Source: Methylomonas sp. UP202
GTDB lineage: Bacteria > Pseudomonadota > Gammaproteobacteria > Methylococcales > Methylomonadaceae
Assembly: GCF_029910655.1 (NCBI RefSeq)
Contig: NZ_CP123897.1
Location: 434,001-498,000 of the forward strand
DNA: 64,000 nt
Direction of reading: 5' to 3'
Of this stretch, positions 1 to 8,676 are shown one piece after another. The translations under genes and the position numbers were made by a program. The notes under the pieces were generated by a model, which saw only the letters and a list, made by a program, of their open reading frames with translations, was not told the DNA's origin and did not search any database. The number at the start of each line of letters is the position of its first letter. The stretch's first letter is position 1.

Positions 1-2
1 CC

Positions 3-407
3 GGAAAACTTTGGGTGCAGGCCGACAATTTGAAAGCGATCAAAGCTAATCCGCAATACCAGGGCTATTTGGCACCGGCCGGTAGCAGCCGCTCCGATTG
101 GACGCCGGCCGCCGGGTTGAACCTATTCGTCAACGGTTTCCAAAGTGGACAGCCCGGTAATTTGGTCAATGTCGATGTCTCCATCGTCGCCAAACCGGTG
201 GATTTGCCGGATGTTCCCAACGATCCCTGCGGTAACGGCAGTTCGCTGGAGTTTAAGCAAAGCAACGGCGTTGTCTTGGCCTACGAGCAAATTCTGCCGT
301 TTTCGGTATTCGGCGATGCGCCGCTCTCGCTGAGTTTGGCGGCGGCAGATCGCTTAAGCGTGACTTTCGACGCCCCTTCGACCGGCCGTTCTTGCGGTAA
401 GGCATAA
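3..407 (+). CDS. C-terminal end of an unidentified protein (5' end outside window)
   Basis: The reading frame is open from the left edge (codons in phase from base 3) to TAA at 405-407, so only the last 134 codons are visible. The GTG at 15 lies inside this frame and has no ribosome-binding site, so it is probably not a start. The visible part is beta-rich, with no transmembrane segment and two cysteines near the end (PNDPCGNG and GRSCGKA). I do not recognise the family. The stop is 3 bp before the two-partner secretion transporter gene, so the two are almost certainly co-transcribed. By analogy with TPS operons it could be the end of a TpsA exoprotein, but no haemagglutinin-type repeats are visible here. 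Confidence 0.7.
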   Translation, partial: GKLWVQADNLKAIKANPQYQGYLAPAGSSRSDWTPAAGLNLFVNGFQSGQPGNLVNVDVSIVAKPVDLPDVPNDPCGNGSSLEFKQSNGVVLAYEQILPFSVFGDAPLSLSLAAADRLSVTFDAPSTGRSCGKA

Positions 408-410
408 GCG

Positions 411-2246
411 ATGGCGATACGGCGAAAGCTTGGGATGTTGGACGGTCGCGGTTTGGTACAACGCGGAGCCAAGCCGGCGCCGGATGCGGGGACTGTCGGC
501 CCGGACAGATTGAAGGCCGCCACGGCGCTCGCTAAGCGAAACCCGATTTGGTCTCGCCGCTTGGGAATTGGATTAGTGATTGCCGCCTTCGCGACCAAGA
601 CCGTGGCGGACGAACCGCCGCCGCTGAATGCCGACCCGACCAAGTCCCGACAGCCGACCTTGGCCCAGCCGGAGCGGCCGGCTGTTGGCAGCGGCGGTTT
701 CGTGTTGCCGGAACTGCCTAAGTCGGGAGCCCCGGCGTCGACCGGCGGCAGCGTCGAGCTGCAGCGTGTCATTTTCGACGGAAATACTGTTTTCGAAGAC
801 GCGGAACTACAGAGCGTCGCGGCGGCATTTTTGCACCGTCGAATCGGCGCCGCCGACATCGAAATGCTACGACGCGCGGTCAGCCAATACTACATCGATC
901 ACGGCTATATCAATTCCGGCGCCGTGCTGGCGAGTCAGTCGCTGGCCGACGGCGTGCTGCACTTGAATATCGTCGAAGGGCGGTTGACCGAAGTCCGGCA
1001 GAGCGGGCAACAGCGCTTGCGCGAGGGGTATTTGCGAGACCGCTTGTTGGTTGGGGCCGGCGAGCCGTTAAGGGTCGAGGATTTACAAGACAGTTATCGG
1101 CAATTGCTGGCCGACCCGTTGATTCAACAACTGAATGGTCGCTTGGTGCCGGGGGAAAAGCTGGGCGAGGCGATTTTGGATTTGCGAGTCGAGCGGGCCA
1201 GGCCTTACCAGTTATATTTGGGCGCCGACGATTATCAGACGCCGGCCGTGGGCGCGTATACCGGCCGGGTTGGCGGTTGGGTCGACAACTTGTTGACGCT
1301 CGGTGAACGGATAGACGGTCAGTTCATCGTCAATGAAGGCGTGCAGGGTTACAACACCGGTATCAGTGTGCCGCTGACCGCGCGCGATTTGCGGGCCAGT
1401 TTTCGCTACAGCGACACCTACAGCAGCATCGTCGAACCGCCGCTGGAGACTCTGAACATTACCAATCACATCGTCGGTTTCGAAGCCGGACTTAGCCATC
1501 CGATCTATCGGCGCTTTAACGACGATCTGACATTCAGCGTGAATATGGCGTTTCGCGAAAATCGCAGCCAAGTCAGTAATACTTGCCAACCGATTTCCGG
1601 CGGCGAAGGCTTGGGGTGCGCGACCCAAGCCAGCGTCATGCGAATTGCCCAGCATTTTTCGCATCGCGGCGAGGACACGGGATTGGTGTTTTGGTCTACC
1701 TTCAACGTCGGTTTGGATATGTTGGGGGCGACGACTAATCGACCGGGTTTGCCCAGCGGCCAATTTTTCAGTTGGTTGGGCCAAAGTTTGTTTTCGGTGA
1801 AGTTGCTGGAGAACGGCGCCGCCCTGTTGGTGAAGGCGAATATTCAGTTGGCGGATAAGCCGCTACTAAACTTGGAACGTTACGCGTTGGGCGGGGCGTA
1901 TACGGTCAGAGGTTATCGGGAAAATACGTACGTGCGCGACAACGGCTTCAATGTCGGCGCCGAAGTCAAATATCCGCTTTACCTGGATGTCGGCGGCCGC
2001 GACGGCCTGCATTTGGTGCCGTTTATCCAATACGGCGGCGCTTGGGACAGCCCGACCGCGACCAATGCTCGGCCATCCACTCATTATCTGTATTCGGCCG
2101 GTATCGGCTTGCAGTGGCAGTTTCGAGGTTTGACGACCGAATTTTATTGGGCGCATGCGTTTACGCCGGTGCCGAATCGGCAGCGCAGCAGCCACAGTAT
2201 TCAAGACGACGGTATCCATTTTCGGGTCAATTTCAACGTTTTTTAG
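411..2246 (+). CDS. TpsB/FhaC/ShlB-family two-partner secretion outer-membrane transporter
   Basis: This is an Omp85-superfamily transporter that moves a large exoprotein across the outer membrane. The 611-aa product has a long basic N-terminal extension, then a hydrophobic segment at about residues 50-66 (LGIGLVIAAFATKTVADE), which fits an extended signal peptide. A proline-rich linker leads to a POTRA domain at about 115-190 (VELQRVIFDGNTVFED onward). The remainder is a beta-barrel, with the conserved ALGGAYTVRGYREN signature near residue 490 and a terminal phenylalanine (FRVNFNVF) typical of outer-membrane barrels. The ATG at 411 is 3 bp after the upstream stop. The usual partner would be a TpsA protein; whether the upstream fragment is that partner cannot be seen. 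Confidence 0.9.
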   Translation: MAIRRKLGMLDGRGLVQRGAKPAPDAGTVGPDRLKAATALAKRNPIWSRRLGIGLVIAAFATKTVADEPPPLNADPTKSRQPTLAQPERPAVGSGGFVLPELPKSGAPASTGGSVELQRVIFDGNTVFEDAELQSVAAAFLHRRIGAADIEMLRRAVSQYYIDHGYINSGAVLASQSLADGVLHLNIVEGRLTEVRQSGQQRLREGYLRDRLLVGAGEPLRVEDLQDSYRQLLADPLIQQLNGRLVPGEKLGEAILDLRVERARPYQLYLGADDYQTPAVGAYTGRVGGWVDNLLTLGERIDGQFIVNEGVQGYNTGISVPLTARDLRASFRYSDTYSSIVEPPLETLNITNHIVGFEAGLSHPIYRRFNDDLTFSVNMAFRENRSQVSNTCQPISGGEGLGCATQASVMRIAQHFSHRGEDTGLVFWSTFNVGLDMLGATTNRPGLPSGQFFSWLGQSLFSVKLLENGAALLVKANIQLADKPLLNLERYALGGAYTVRGYRENTYVRDNGFNVGAEVKYPLYLDVGGRDGLHLVPFIQYGGAWDSPTATNARPSTHYLYSAGIGLQWQFRGLTTEFYWAHAFTPVPNRQRSSHSIQDDGIHFRVNFNVF

Positions 2247-2580
2247 CGGAATAGACCCTAGCGGAGTGGCGATATATCGCGAGTCTTACGAAATCCCGTG
2301 CCGATTTCGGTTGGCGAATGGCGGTTCTGACGTTCGGCGCTCCGCGAGATATTCGTTAAATCCTTTTCAGAACAAGTTGTTATCGGAAGCAAGGCGGCTT
2401 CGGTCGTGGTTGGCACGCTTGTTGACATATTAAGCTGGTTGGAGACGCCAACCTCGACGCCGGAGCGACGATAGCGAAATCGGTTCTCGGCGGATCGGCA
2501 GGGAGATCGGTCGAATAGCCGCGATAGCGATTGCCGAAAATCCGGTCCAGCCATGGCCAATCCAAGACGAGGAAATCGAA
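2247..2580. other. 334-bp non-coding gap between the TPS transporter and CHAT genes
   Basis: I see no convincing gene, terminator or repeat here. The short open frames lack ribosome-binding sites and recognisable sequence. The gap makes independent transcription of the downstream CHAT/T6SS genes possible, but no clear sigma-70 promoter stands out. Confidence 0.5.
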
Positions 2581-4863
2581 TTGCCAAATTTAATGCTAGA
2601 AGCGCAAATGCGGCTAGACTTGATTGCCATAACTGTTCTGGCGCTGGGAGTGGCGGTCGGAAATGCCGCGTCGGCCGAGATGCCGGTGCCGGTTTCCGCC
2701 GCCGAGATTCGATCGGTAGTCTTGCGCGGCGAGCAACTGCGAGACAACGGTGAGTTGCAAGCGGCGCAACAACAGTTCGATGCCGCGCTGCAAGCGGTGG
2801 TCGATGTTAAGGGCGATATAGGTTTATTGGCGGCGGTCGAGGCGGCGGCGGGTTACAACCTGTTCTTGTTGAACAGTAAAGAGGCCGCCGAACCCTTGCT
2901 CAAAGCCGCTTATCGGAATACCGAGACCGGGCCGGACTATTTACGCGGATTAGTTGGGCTCTATTTGAGCGAACTGGCTCTAGCCGGGGGCGATCGGCAA
3001 CAGGCCTTGCAATACGCAGATCAGGCTGAAGCGGCTTTGCGGAGCCAGGGCGACAGCCCGTTACGAATGAGCGTGGCGTTGAGTCGGACGGCGGCGGGTG
3101 AAGATAAAAGCGGTCGAGTTGCCGCATTGCTTGAGCTGGCTGCCAGAATTGAAGGTTTGCCGAACGATTTTCCGGCGGCCAAGGTACGGCTGAAAACCGC
3201 CGAGGCTTTGCTGGCCGAGGCGGCGCCGAGCGATGGCCAGGGCTGGGTTGGCGCGGCGTATGCCGCACTGGACAAGGTGTTGGCGGGCGCTAACCCGCCG
3301 CCGCGCATGCGGGTGGAGGCCTTGTTGGGGATGGCCAGATTATATCGCCAGCAAAACCGCGATCGCGAGGCCCTGGCACTGACCGAGCAAGCGTTGGCCT
3401 TGGCCGGAGATCGACGCTACCTGGAATTGCTGGCCGAGCTTGAAGCACTGCAAGGCGACTTGTTGCTGCGTTTGGGACAACAGGTACCGGCGCTACGCGC
3501 CTACGAGCAGGCGGTGAACGATTTGTTGGCGATTCGGGGCGATTTGCCGATCAATTTACCCGATGGTCGCAGCGCGATCGATACCGTGATCGATCCGTTA
3601 CACCGTGGCTACGTCGATTTGTTGTTACGGCAAGCCGGCACCGGCGATTCCGAGCAACAGGCGCTGAACAAGGCCATGTCCAGCATGGAAGCGATCAAGG
3701 AAGCCGATTTGCAGGACTTTTTTTTGGGGCGGTGTTCGATCTCGGTGCAAACCCGGGACGATTGGCGAGAACTGGCGTTTCCGGAAACCGTCATCGTTTA
3801 CCCGATTTTGTTGACCGACAGGCTGGAGTTGTTGATGAAGCATGGCCCGCTCGTTGTGCGACGTAGCGTGCCGGTGTCGGCCGAGCGGGTACGCGAACAG
3901 GCGCAAATCCTGACGCAGCGCTTGCATGCCGGCAAGGACTACCGGGCCGCGGCCAAACAGCTTTACCAGTGGCTGTTCGAACCGATTGCCAACGATGTCG
4001 CGGCGGCCGGCGCGAAATTGCTGCTCTACGTGCCCGACCGCAATTTGCGGGCGGTGCCGTACTCGGTGTTACAGGATGGCGGCCGGTTTTTGGTCGAACA
4101 ATACGCGATCGTGACATTGCCGGGTTTGACGTTTCAAAATTGGGACAAGCAGGTCGCGAAACGGAAGAACTTGCGGGCCCTGGTCGCCGGTTTGAGCCGG
4201 CCGGACGGCGCCGCGATCGACACGCTGCCAGACAACGTCGTCGAACGTTTGATCGGCAATAAACCCGCCGATGTCGCGCAGAAAGCCATGGACCGTTCGC
4301 GCTTGGTCGAAGAATTGAGCTTGCCCAATATCGAGCGGGAAATCGATTCGGTCGCGAAACGACAGAACAGCACGATGTTATTGAATAATCAATTCACGGC
4401 GTCGGCGTTGAAGAGGGATATAGAAACCGGCGATTACGCGAAGGTGCATATCGCTTCGCACGGGTATTTCGGTAAGAACGCCAAGGAAAGTTTCGTGATG
4501 GCTTACGATCAGAATCTGACCTTGCTGGATTTCGAGGGCAGCTTGGGTGGCGATCGGTTGAAGAGCGAACCTATCGATTTATTGACGCTGAGTGCTTGCG
4601 AAACGGCCGAAGGCGACGACCGGATGCTGTTGGGTTTCAGCGGATTGGCGGTCAAGAGTAACGTTTTAAGCGCGGTCGGTAGCCTGTGGTCGATCAACGA
4701 TCAGGCCGCCACCGAATTCATGCATTTGTTTTACGACGGATTGGGCAATTCCTTGAACAAGGCGGAAGCGATGCGTCAGGCGCAGATCGCGATGATTAAG
4801 TCCAAACGTTTTAAACACCCGTTTTTTTGGTCGCCGTTCATTCTGATCGGCGGGTGGCAATAA
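2581..4863 (+). CDS. Exported TPR-CHAT domain protein (caspase-like peptidase fold)
   Basis: CHAT domains are caspase/separase-like peptidases. The N-terminus has a signal sequence or membrane anchor (about residues 12-31, ending GNAASAE). Residues about 45-340 are alpha-helical TPR-like repeats. The C-terminal third carries the CHAT signatures HIASHGYFG (His627) and LLTLSACETA (Cys673), so the catalytic dyad looks intact. TTG at 2581 is chosen because GAGG lies about 8 bp upstream; ATG at 2593 or 2608 is also possible and would still include the signal sequence. The stop lies 28 bp before tssA, suggesting transcriptional linkage with the T6SS cluster. CHAT proteins also occur beside TPS genes in other bacteria, so its partner could be on either side. 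The substrate is unknown. Confidence 0.88.
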   Translation: MPNLMLEAQMRLDLIAITVLALGVAVGNAASAEMPVPVSAAEIRSVVLRGEQLRDNGELQAAQQQFDAALQAVVDVKGDIGLLAAVEAAAGYNLFLLNSKEAAEPLLKAAYRNTETGPDYLRGLVGLYLSELALAGGDRQQALQYADQAEAALRSQGDSPLRMSVALSRTAAGEDKSGRVAALLELAARIEGLPNDFPAAKVRLKTAEALLAEAAPSDGQGWVGAAYAALDKVLAGANPPPRMRVEALLGMARLYRQQNRDREALALTEQALALAGDRRYLELLAELEALQGDLLLRLGQQVPALRAYEQAVNDLLAIRGDLPINLPDGRSAIDTVIDPLHRGYVDLLLRQAGTGDSEQQALNKAMSSMEAIKEADLQDFFLGRCSISVQTRDDWRELAFPETVIVYPILLTDRLELLMKHGPLVVRRSVPVSAERVREQAQILTQRLHAGKDYRAAAKQLYQWLFEPIANDVAAAGAKLLLYVPDRNLRAVPYSVLQDGGRFLVEQYAIVTLPGLTFQNWDKQVAKRKNLRALVAGLSRPDGAAIDTLPDNVVERLIGNKPADVAQKAMDRSRLVEELSLPNIEREIDSVAKRQNSTMLLNNQFTASALKRDIETGDYAKVHIASHGYFGKNAKESFVMAYDQNLTLLDFEGSLGGDRLKSEPIDLLTLSACETAEGDDRMLLGFSGLAVKSNVLSAVGSLWSINDQAATEFMHLFYDGLGNSLNKAEAMRQAQIAMIKSKRFKHPFFWSPFILIGGWQ

Positions 4864-4891
4864 CCGACCCTAACAGGAGCAGGACTGAACC

Positions 4892-5929
4892 ATGGCCGAT
4901 TTATCCGGTTTACTGGACGAGATTTCCGCCGACAACCCTTGCGGCGACAATCTGGAATACGACAACGCCAGGGTGGCGTTGGATACCGATATTCTAGGGA
5001 CGCCGGAGAATCAATTTTCCGGCGAAAAAGCCATGCCGCCCAATTGGCGGCAAGTGCAAAAGGATGCGTTGGCCTTATTGGGGCGGTCTAAGGATCTGCA
5101 GGTCGCCCTATATTTAATCCGTTGTCTGATTCCGACCGAAGGCGTGCGCGGTTTTCGAGACGGTTTAAACCTGTTGACCGAGTGGATAGATCGTTACTGG
5201 GAGCACCTGCATCCCCAGCTCGATCCCGACGATGGCCTCGATCCGACCCTCAGGATCAATATCATCGAAGAACTGAACAATTTCGATTGGGTGCTCAGGC
5301 CCTTAAGTCAGACGATGTTGGTTGAGTCAAAATCGGTGGGTCGGTTTTGTTTGCGCGATATGCAATACGCCACCGACAAGCTCGACCTCCCGGCCGGCCA
5401 GACCAAGCCGGAAATCAGCGCGATCAACGCGGCTTTTCTGGATGTCGAACTCGAGGAGCTCGCGGCCAATTTTCAAGCCATCAATGACAGCATGGCGCTA
5501 TTGGACCGCTTGGATGCGGCCGTTGTCGATCGAGTAGGCAATAGCCAGGCGGCCAGTTTGAGCGCGGCCAAGGCCTTGTTTAAAGAGATTCGGCATTTTT
5601 TCGAGCAATTTGCCGGTAGCCGCTTGGCTGACCAAGCCGAGCCGGAAAGCGACGTTGCCGAGGAGGATGTGGCGGATGCCGGCGAAACGGTCCGAGTGTC
5701 CGCCAAGCCCAAGGCGGGGGTAGGCGAAATAGCGACGCGCCAGGATGTTTTGAAATCGTTGGATTTGATTTGCAAGTATTACGCGGAGAACGAACCCTCC
5801 AGTCCGGTACCGATTTTATTGTTGCGGGCAAAACACCTGGTGACCGCCGATTTTCGCGAAATTGTCCTAAATTTGATGCCGGATGCCCTGACGCATATCG
5901 ATGCGTTGAAAGGCCCCGATCCACACTAA
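4892..5929 (+). CDS. tssA: T6SS protein TssA (ImpA N-terminal domain)
   Basis: TssA caps or organises T6SS sheath and tube assembly at the baseplate. The 345-aa protein begins with the ImpA_N domain: ISADNPCGDNLEYD at residues 10-23, then VRGFRDGLNLLTEWIDRYW with the conserved W-x-x-LHPQ context. The C-terminal half contains an acidic linker (residues about 245-275) and a short helical domain. It is on the short side for the family. AGGAG precedes the ATG by about 12 bp. It is the first gene of the structural cluster and is followed 40 bp later by tssB. Confidence 0.93.
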   Translation: MADLSGLLDEISADNPCGDNLEYDNARVALDTDILGTPENQFSGEKAMPPNWRQVQKDALALLGRSKDLQVALYLIRCLIPTEGVRGFRDGLNLLTEWIDRYWEHLHPQLDPDDGLDPTLRINIIEELNNFDWVLRPLSQTMLVESKSVGRFCLRDMQYATDKLDLPAGQTKPEISAINAAFLDVELEELAANFQAINDSMALLDRLDAAVVDRVGNSQAASLSAAKALFKEIRHFFEQFAGSRLADQAEPESDVAEEDVADAGETVRVSAKPKAGVGEIATRQDVLKSLDLICKYYAENEPSSPVPILLLRAKHLVTADFREIVLNLMPDALTHIDALKGPDPH

Positions 5930-5969
5930 CCTTTTTTGTAGTCGTTAAATATCTCAAGCGGAGAATATC

Positions 5970-6485
5970 ATGGCAGAAAGCAGTCAAAAGTTTATTCAAA
6001 GGAACCGGGCGCCCCGGGTCCAGATCGAGTACGACGTCGAGTTGTACGGCTCGGAAAAAAAGGTGCAGTTGCCGTTCGTGATGGGCGTCATGTCCGATTT
6101 GTCCGGCAAGCCGGCGGAACCGTTGGCGCCGGTGGCGGATCGTAAGTTACTGGAAATCGATGTCGATAATTTCAACGAACGCTTGAAATCGATGAAGCCG
6201 CGCGTGGCTTTCCAGGTGGCGAATACTCTGACCGGCGAAGGAAACCTGAATGTCGATATTACCTTCGAAAGCATGGACGACTTTTCGCCGGCCGCCGTCG
6301 CCAAACGGGTCGCCGGCCTGGATAAAATCGTCGAAGCCCGCACGCAGTTGTCCAATCTGATCACTTATATGGACGGCAAGACCGGAGCGGAGGAATTAAT
6401 TGCCAAATTGATCAACGATCCAGCGTTGCTGCAAACCTTGGCCGCCTCGGCCAAACCGGCCGACGCCGAAGGCAGCGAGGGTTAA
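5970..6485 (+). CDS. tssB: T6SS contractile sheath small subunit TssB (VipA/ImpB)
   Basis: TssB pairs with TssC to form the contractile sheath around the Hcp tube. The 171-aa length is normal for the family. The N-terminal half has the typical RNRAPRVQIEYDVE and VMGVMSDLSGKP stretches, followed by FNERLKSMKPRVAFQV and the conserved region ending DGKTGAEELIAKLINDP. GCGGAG upstream supports the ATG at 5970. The stop is 3 bp before tssC, so the two are probably translationally coupled, as expected for a stoichiometric complex. Confidence 0.97.
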   Translation: MAESSQKFIQRNRAPRVQIEYDVELYGSEKKVQLPFVMGVMSDLSGKPAEPLAPVADRKLLEIDVDNFNERLKSMKPRVAFQVANTLTGEGNLNVDITFESMDDFSPAAVAKRVAGLDKIVEARTQLSNLITYMDGKTGAEELIAKLINDPALLQTLAASAKPADAEGSEG

Positions 6486-6488
6486 GTC

Positions 6489-7976
6489 ATGGTGGAATTG
6501 GAAAATCAAGCCGCGCAAGGCGCAACTCAAACTCTGGAACTGGACGACTTTTCGGCGCTGTTGGCGAAGGAATTCAAACCGGGCACCGAAGCCGCCAGCC
6601 AAGTCAATACCGCAGTCGGCACCTTGGCTCAATACGCGTTACAGGACGTCACCAAGGTCTCCGACGATGCGATCAAGAGTATCCAGGCCATCATTGCCGG
6701 CTTGGATCAAAAAATCACCGAGCAGCTTAACTTGGTTCTGCACCACCCGGATTTTCAAAAACTGGAAGGGGCTTGGCGAGGTCTGCACTATTTGGTGAAC
6801 AACACCGAAACCGACGAGATGTTGAAAATCAAGGTATTGAACATCTCGAAAAACGAATTGGGTAAAACCCTGAAAAAATTCAAGGGAACGGCCTGGGATC
6901 AAAGCCCCTTGTTTAAAAAGATGTACGAAGAGGAATACGGCACCTTTGGCGGCGAACCCTTCGGCTGTCTGGTGGGCGACTACCACTTCGACCACAGCCC
7001 GCAAGATGTCGAGTTGTTGGGCGAGATGGCGAAAGTCAGCGCCGCCGCGCACGCGCCTTTCATCTCCGGTGTCGCGCCTTCGGTGTTGCAGATGGAAAGT
7101 TGGTCGGAGCTCGCCAATCCTCGCGATCTAACCAAGATTTTCCAGACTCCGGAATATGCGGCCTGGCGCTCGTTGCGGGAGTCCGAGGACTCGCGTTACA
7201 TCGGTCTGGCGATGCCGCGTTTCCTGAGCCGCTTGCCTTACGGTTCGAAAACCGATCCGGTCGAGGAGTTCGATTTCGAAGAAGATACGTCCGGCGCCGA
7301 CAGCAGCAAGTACACCTGGGCCAACGCCGCGTACGCAATGGCGGTCAACATCAACCGCTCGTTCAAGCTTTACGGCTGGTGTTCGCAAATTCGCGGCATC
7401 GAGTCCGGCGGTGCGGTCGAAGGTTTGCCGGTGCACTCGTTCCCGACCGACGACGGCGGTGTCGATATGAAATGCCCGACCGAAATCGCAATCACCGATC
7501 GGCGCGAGGCCGAACTGGCGAAAAGCGGCTTCATGCCGTTGTTGCATAAGAAAAATACCGATTTCGCGGCCTTCATCGGCGCGCAGTCCTTGCAAAAACC
7601 GTTCGAATACCAGGATCCCGACGCGACGGCCAACGCCAACTTGGCGGCCCGCTTGCCTTACTTGTTCGCGACCTGTCGCTTCGCGCATTACTTGAAGTGT
7701 ATCGTTCGCGATAAAGTCGGATCTTTCAAGGAGCGTCAAGACATGCAGGCTTGGCTGAATACTTGGATCAGTCAGTACGTGTTGACCAATCCGGCGGTAG
7801 CCACCGAAAAAGACAAGGCGCGCAGGCCGTTGGCGGGCGCGGAGGTGATTGTCGAGGAAGTGGAAGGCAACCCAGGCTACTATCAGTCCAAGTTCTTTCT
7901 GCGGCCGCATTATCAATTGGAAGGGTTGACGGTGTCCTTGCGCTTGACCTCTAAATTACCGTCACAAAAAGGTTAG
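6489..7976 (+). CDS. tssC: T6SS contractile sheath large subunit TssC (VipB/ImpC)
   Basis: TssC is the large sheath subunit. The 495-aa protein matches the family over its whole length: an N-terminal helical part, HPDFQKLEGAWRGLHYLV at about residues 83-100, PFGCLVGDYHFDHSP at 157-171, the FLSRLPYGSKTDPVEEF region, and a C-terminal gp105-like part ending in a beta strand (YQLEGLTVSLRLTSKLP). It follows tssB by 3 bp. Downstream are 163 bp containing a stem-loop before hcp. Confidence 0.97.
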   Translation: MVELENQAAQGATQTLELDDFSALLAKEFKPGTEAASQVNTAVGTLAQYALQDVTKVSDDAIKSIQAIIAGLDQKITEQLNLVLHHPDFQKLEGAWRGLHYLVNNTETDEMLKIKVLNISKNELGKTLKKFKGTAWDQSPLFKKMYEEEYGTFGGEPFGCLVGDYHFDHSPQDVELLGEMAKVSAAAHAPFISGVAPSVLQMESWSELANPRDLTKIFQTPEYAAWRSLRESEDSRYIGLAMPRFLSRLPYGSKTDPVEEFDFEEDTSGADSSKYTWANAAYAMAVNINRSFKLYGWCSQIRGIESGGAVEGLPVHSFPTDDGGVDMKCPTEIAITDRREAELAKSGFMPLLHKKNTDFAAFIGAQSLQKPFEYQDPDATANANLAARLPYLFATCRFAHYLKCIVRDKVGSFKERQDMQAWLNTWISQYVLTNPAVATEKDKARRPLAGAEVIVEEVEGNPGYYQSKFFLRPHYQLEGLTVSLRLTSKLPSQKG

Positions 7977-8004
7977 ACCGGTTCGGCGAACCGAGTTTGG
8001 TATG

Positions 8005-8040
8005 CGTTGGCGGCGGCCGCCTATTTGGTCGCCGCCAGCG
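8005..8040 (+). terminator. GC-rich stem-loop between tssC and hcp (possible attenuator)
   Basis: CGTTGGCGGCG at 8005-8015 pairs with CGCCGCCAGCG at 8030-8040 (11 bp with one G-T pair, 14-nt loop). No U-run follows directly, so it is a weak terminator candidate or an mRNA-processing/stability element separating tssC from the strongly expressed hcp. Confidence 0.35.
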
Positions 8041-8139
8041 GCAGATGTTTTATACATCCCGGCGCGCCGGGGCTATAAATCTCAGGGTAAAGATACCCGT
8101 TAAATTTTTTCTTAAAACTTGATCGGAAAGGAGAGCACC

Positions 8140-8622
8140 ATGATTTTATTAAAATTCGCAACCGAAATTAAAGGCGACAGCACCGTAGCCAGCCACAAGG
8201 ACTGGATTACGCTGGACAGCCTGCAAATGGGCGTGGGCCGGGCGATTTCGCAAAGTGGCGGCGGTAAGGACCGCGATACCAGTAATCCATCGTTTTCGGA
8301 AGTAACTTTTACCAAAAATATGGACGTGGCGTCGGTGGATTTGTGGATGCAAGCCATTTGCGGCAAAAGTTTGGGAACCGCAACCATTCACTTCATCCAA
8401 ACCGGCGGCAGCGATGCCAAGGGCCAGGTTTATTTGGAAATCGAACTCGCGGATGCGATTATCAGCAGCTACAGTCAAGGTAGCGGCGGCGATCGTCCGA
8501 CCGAGAGTATCTCAATCAATTTCAACGAAATTAAAATGAAATACAACTCGTTCGGCGAAGGCGAGGCACCGATTACCGGTGCGTTCAAAGGTTGGAGCGT
8601 CAAAGCCAACGAAACCGTTTAA
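8140..8622 (+). CDS. hcp: T6SS inner-tube protein Hcp (TssD)
   Basis: Hcp hexamers stack into the tube that is fired out of the cell. The 160-aa product has the usual length and sequence: ILLKFATEIKGDST at the start, the central YLEIELADAIISSYSQG and SISINFNEIKMKY strands, and a short C-terminal strand. The ATG at 8140 is chosen over the in-frame upstream TTG at 8119 because AAAGGAGAG sits just before it. It is followed directly by a strong terminator, so hcp expression can differ from that of the genes on either side, which fits the high demand for tube subunits. Confidence 0.96.
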   Translation: MILLKFATEIKGDSTVASHKDWITLDSLQMGVGRAISQSGGGKDRDTSNPSFSEVTFTKNMDVASVDLWMQAICGKSLGTATIHFIQTGGSDAKGQVYLEIELADAIISSYSQGSGGDRPTESISINFNEIKMKYNSFGEGEAPITGAFKGWSVKANETV

Positions 8623-8630
8623 GGGCCTAT

Positions 8631-8657
8631 CCCCGGCGGTTTTCCGCCGGGGTTTTT
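8631..8657 (+). terminator. Rho-independent terminator after hcp
   Basis: CCCCGGCGG at 8631-8639, a TTTT loop and CCGCCGGGG at 8644-8652 form a perfect 9-bp stem followed by TTTTT at 8653-8657. It begins 8 bp after the hcp stop, inside the T6SS operon, so it would make tagJ-clpV transcription depend on read-through or on a separate promoter. Confidence 0.88.
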
Positions 8658-8676
8658 CCATCTTTTGGAGTCATCC

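Noticed and set aside
3-407. Complete small gene starting at GTG 15
   Set aside because: The frame is open to the left edge and there is no ribosome-binding site before GTG, so it is the tail of a longer gene.
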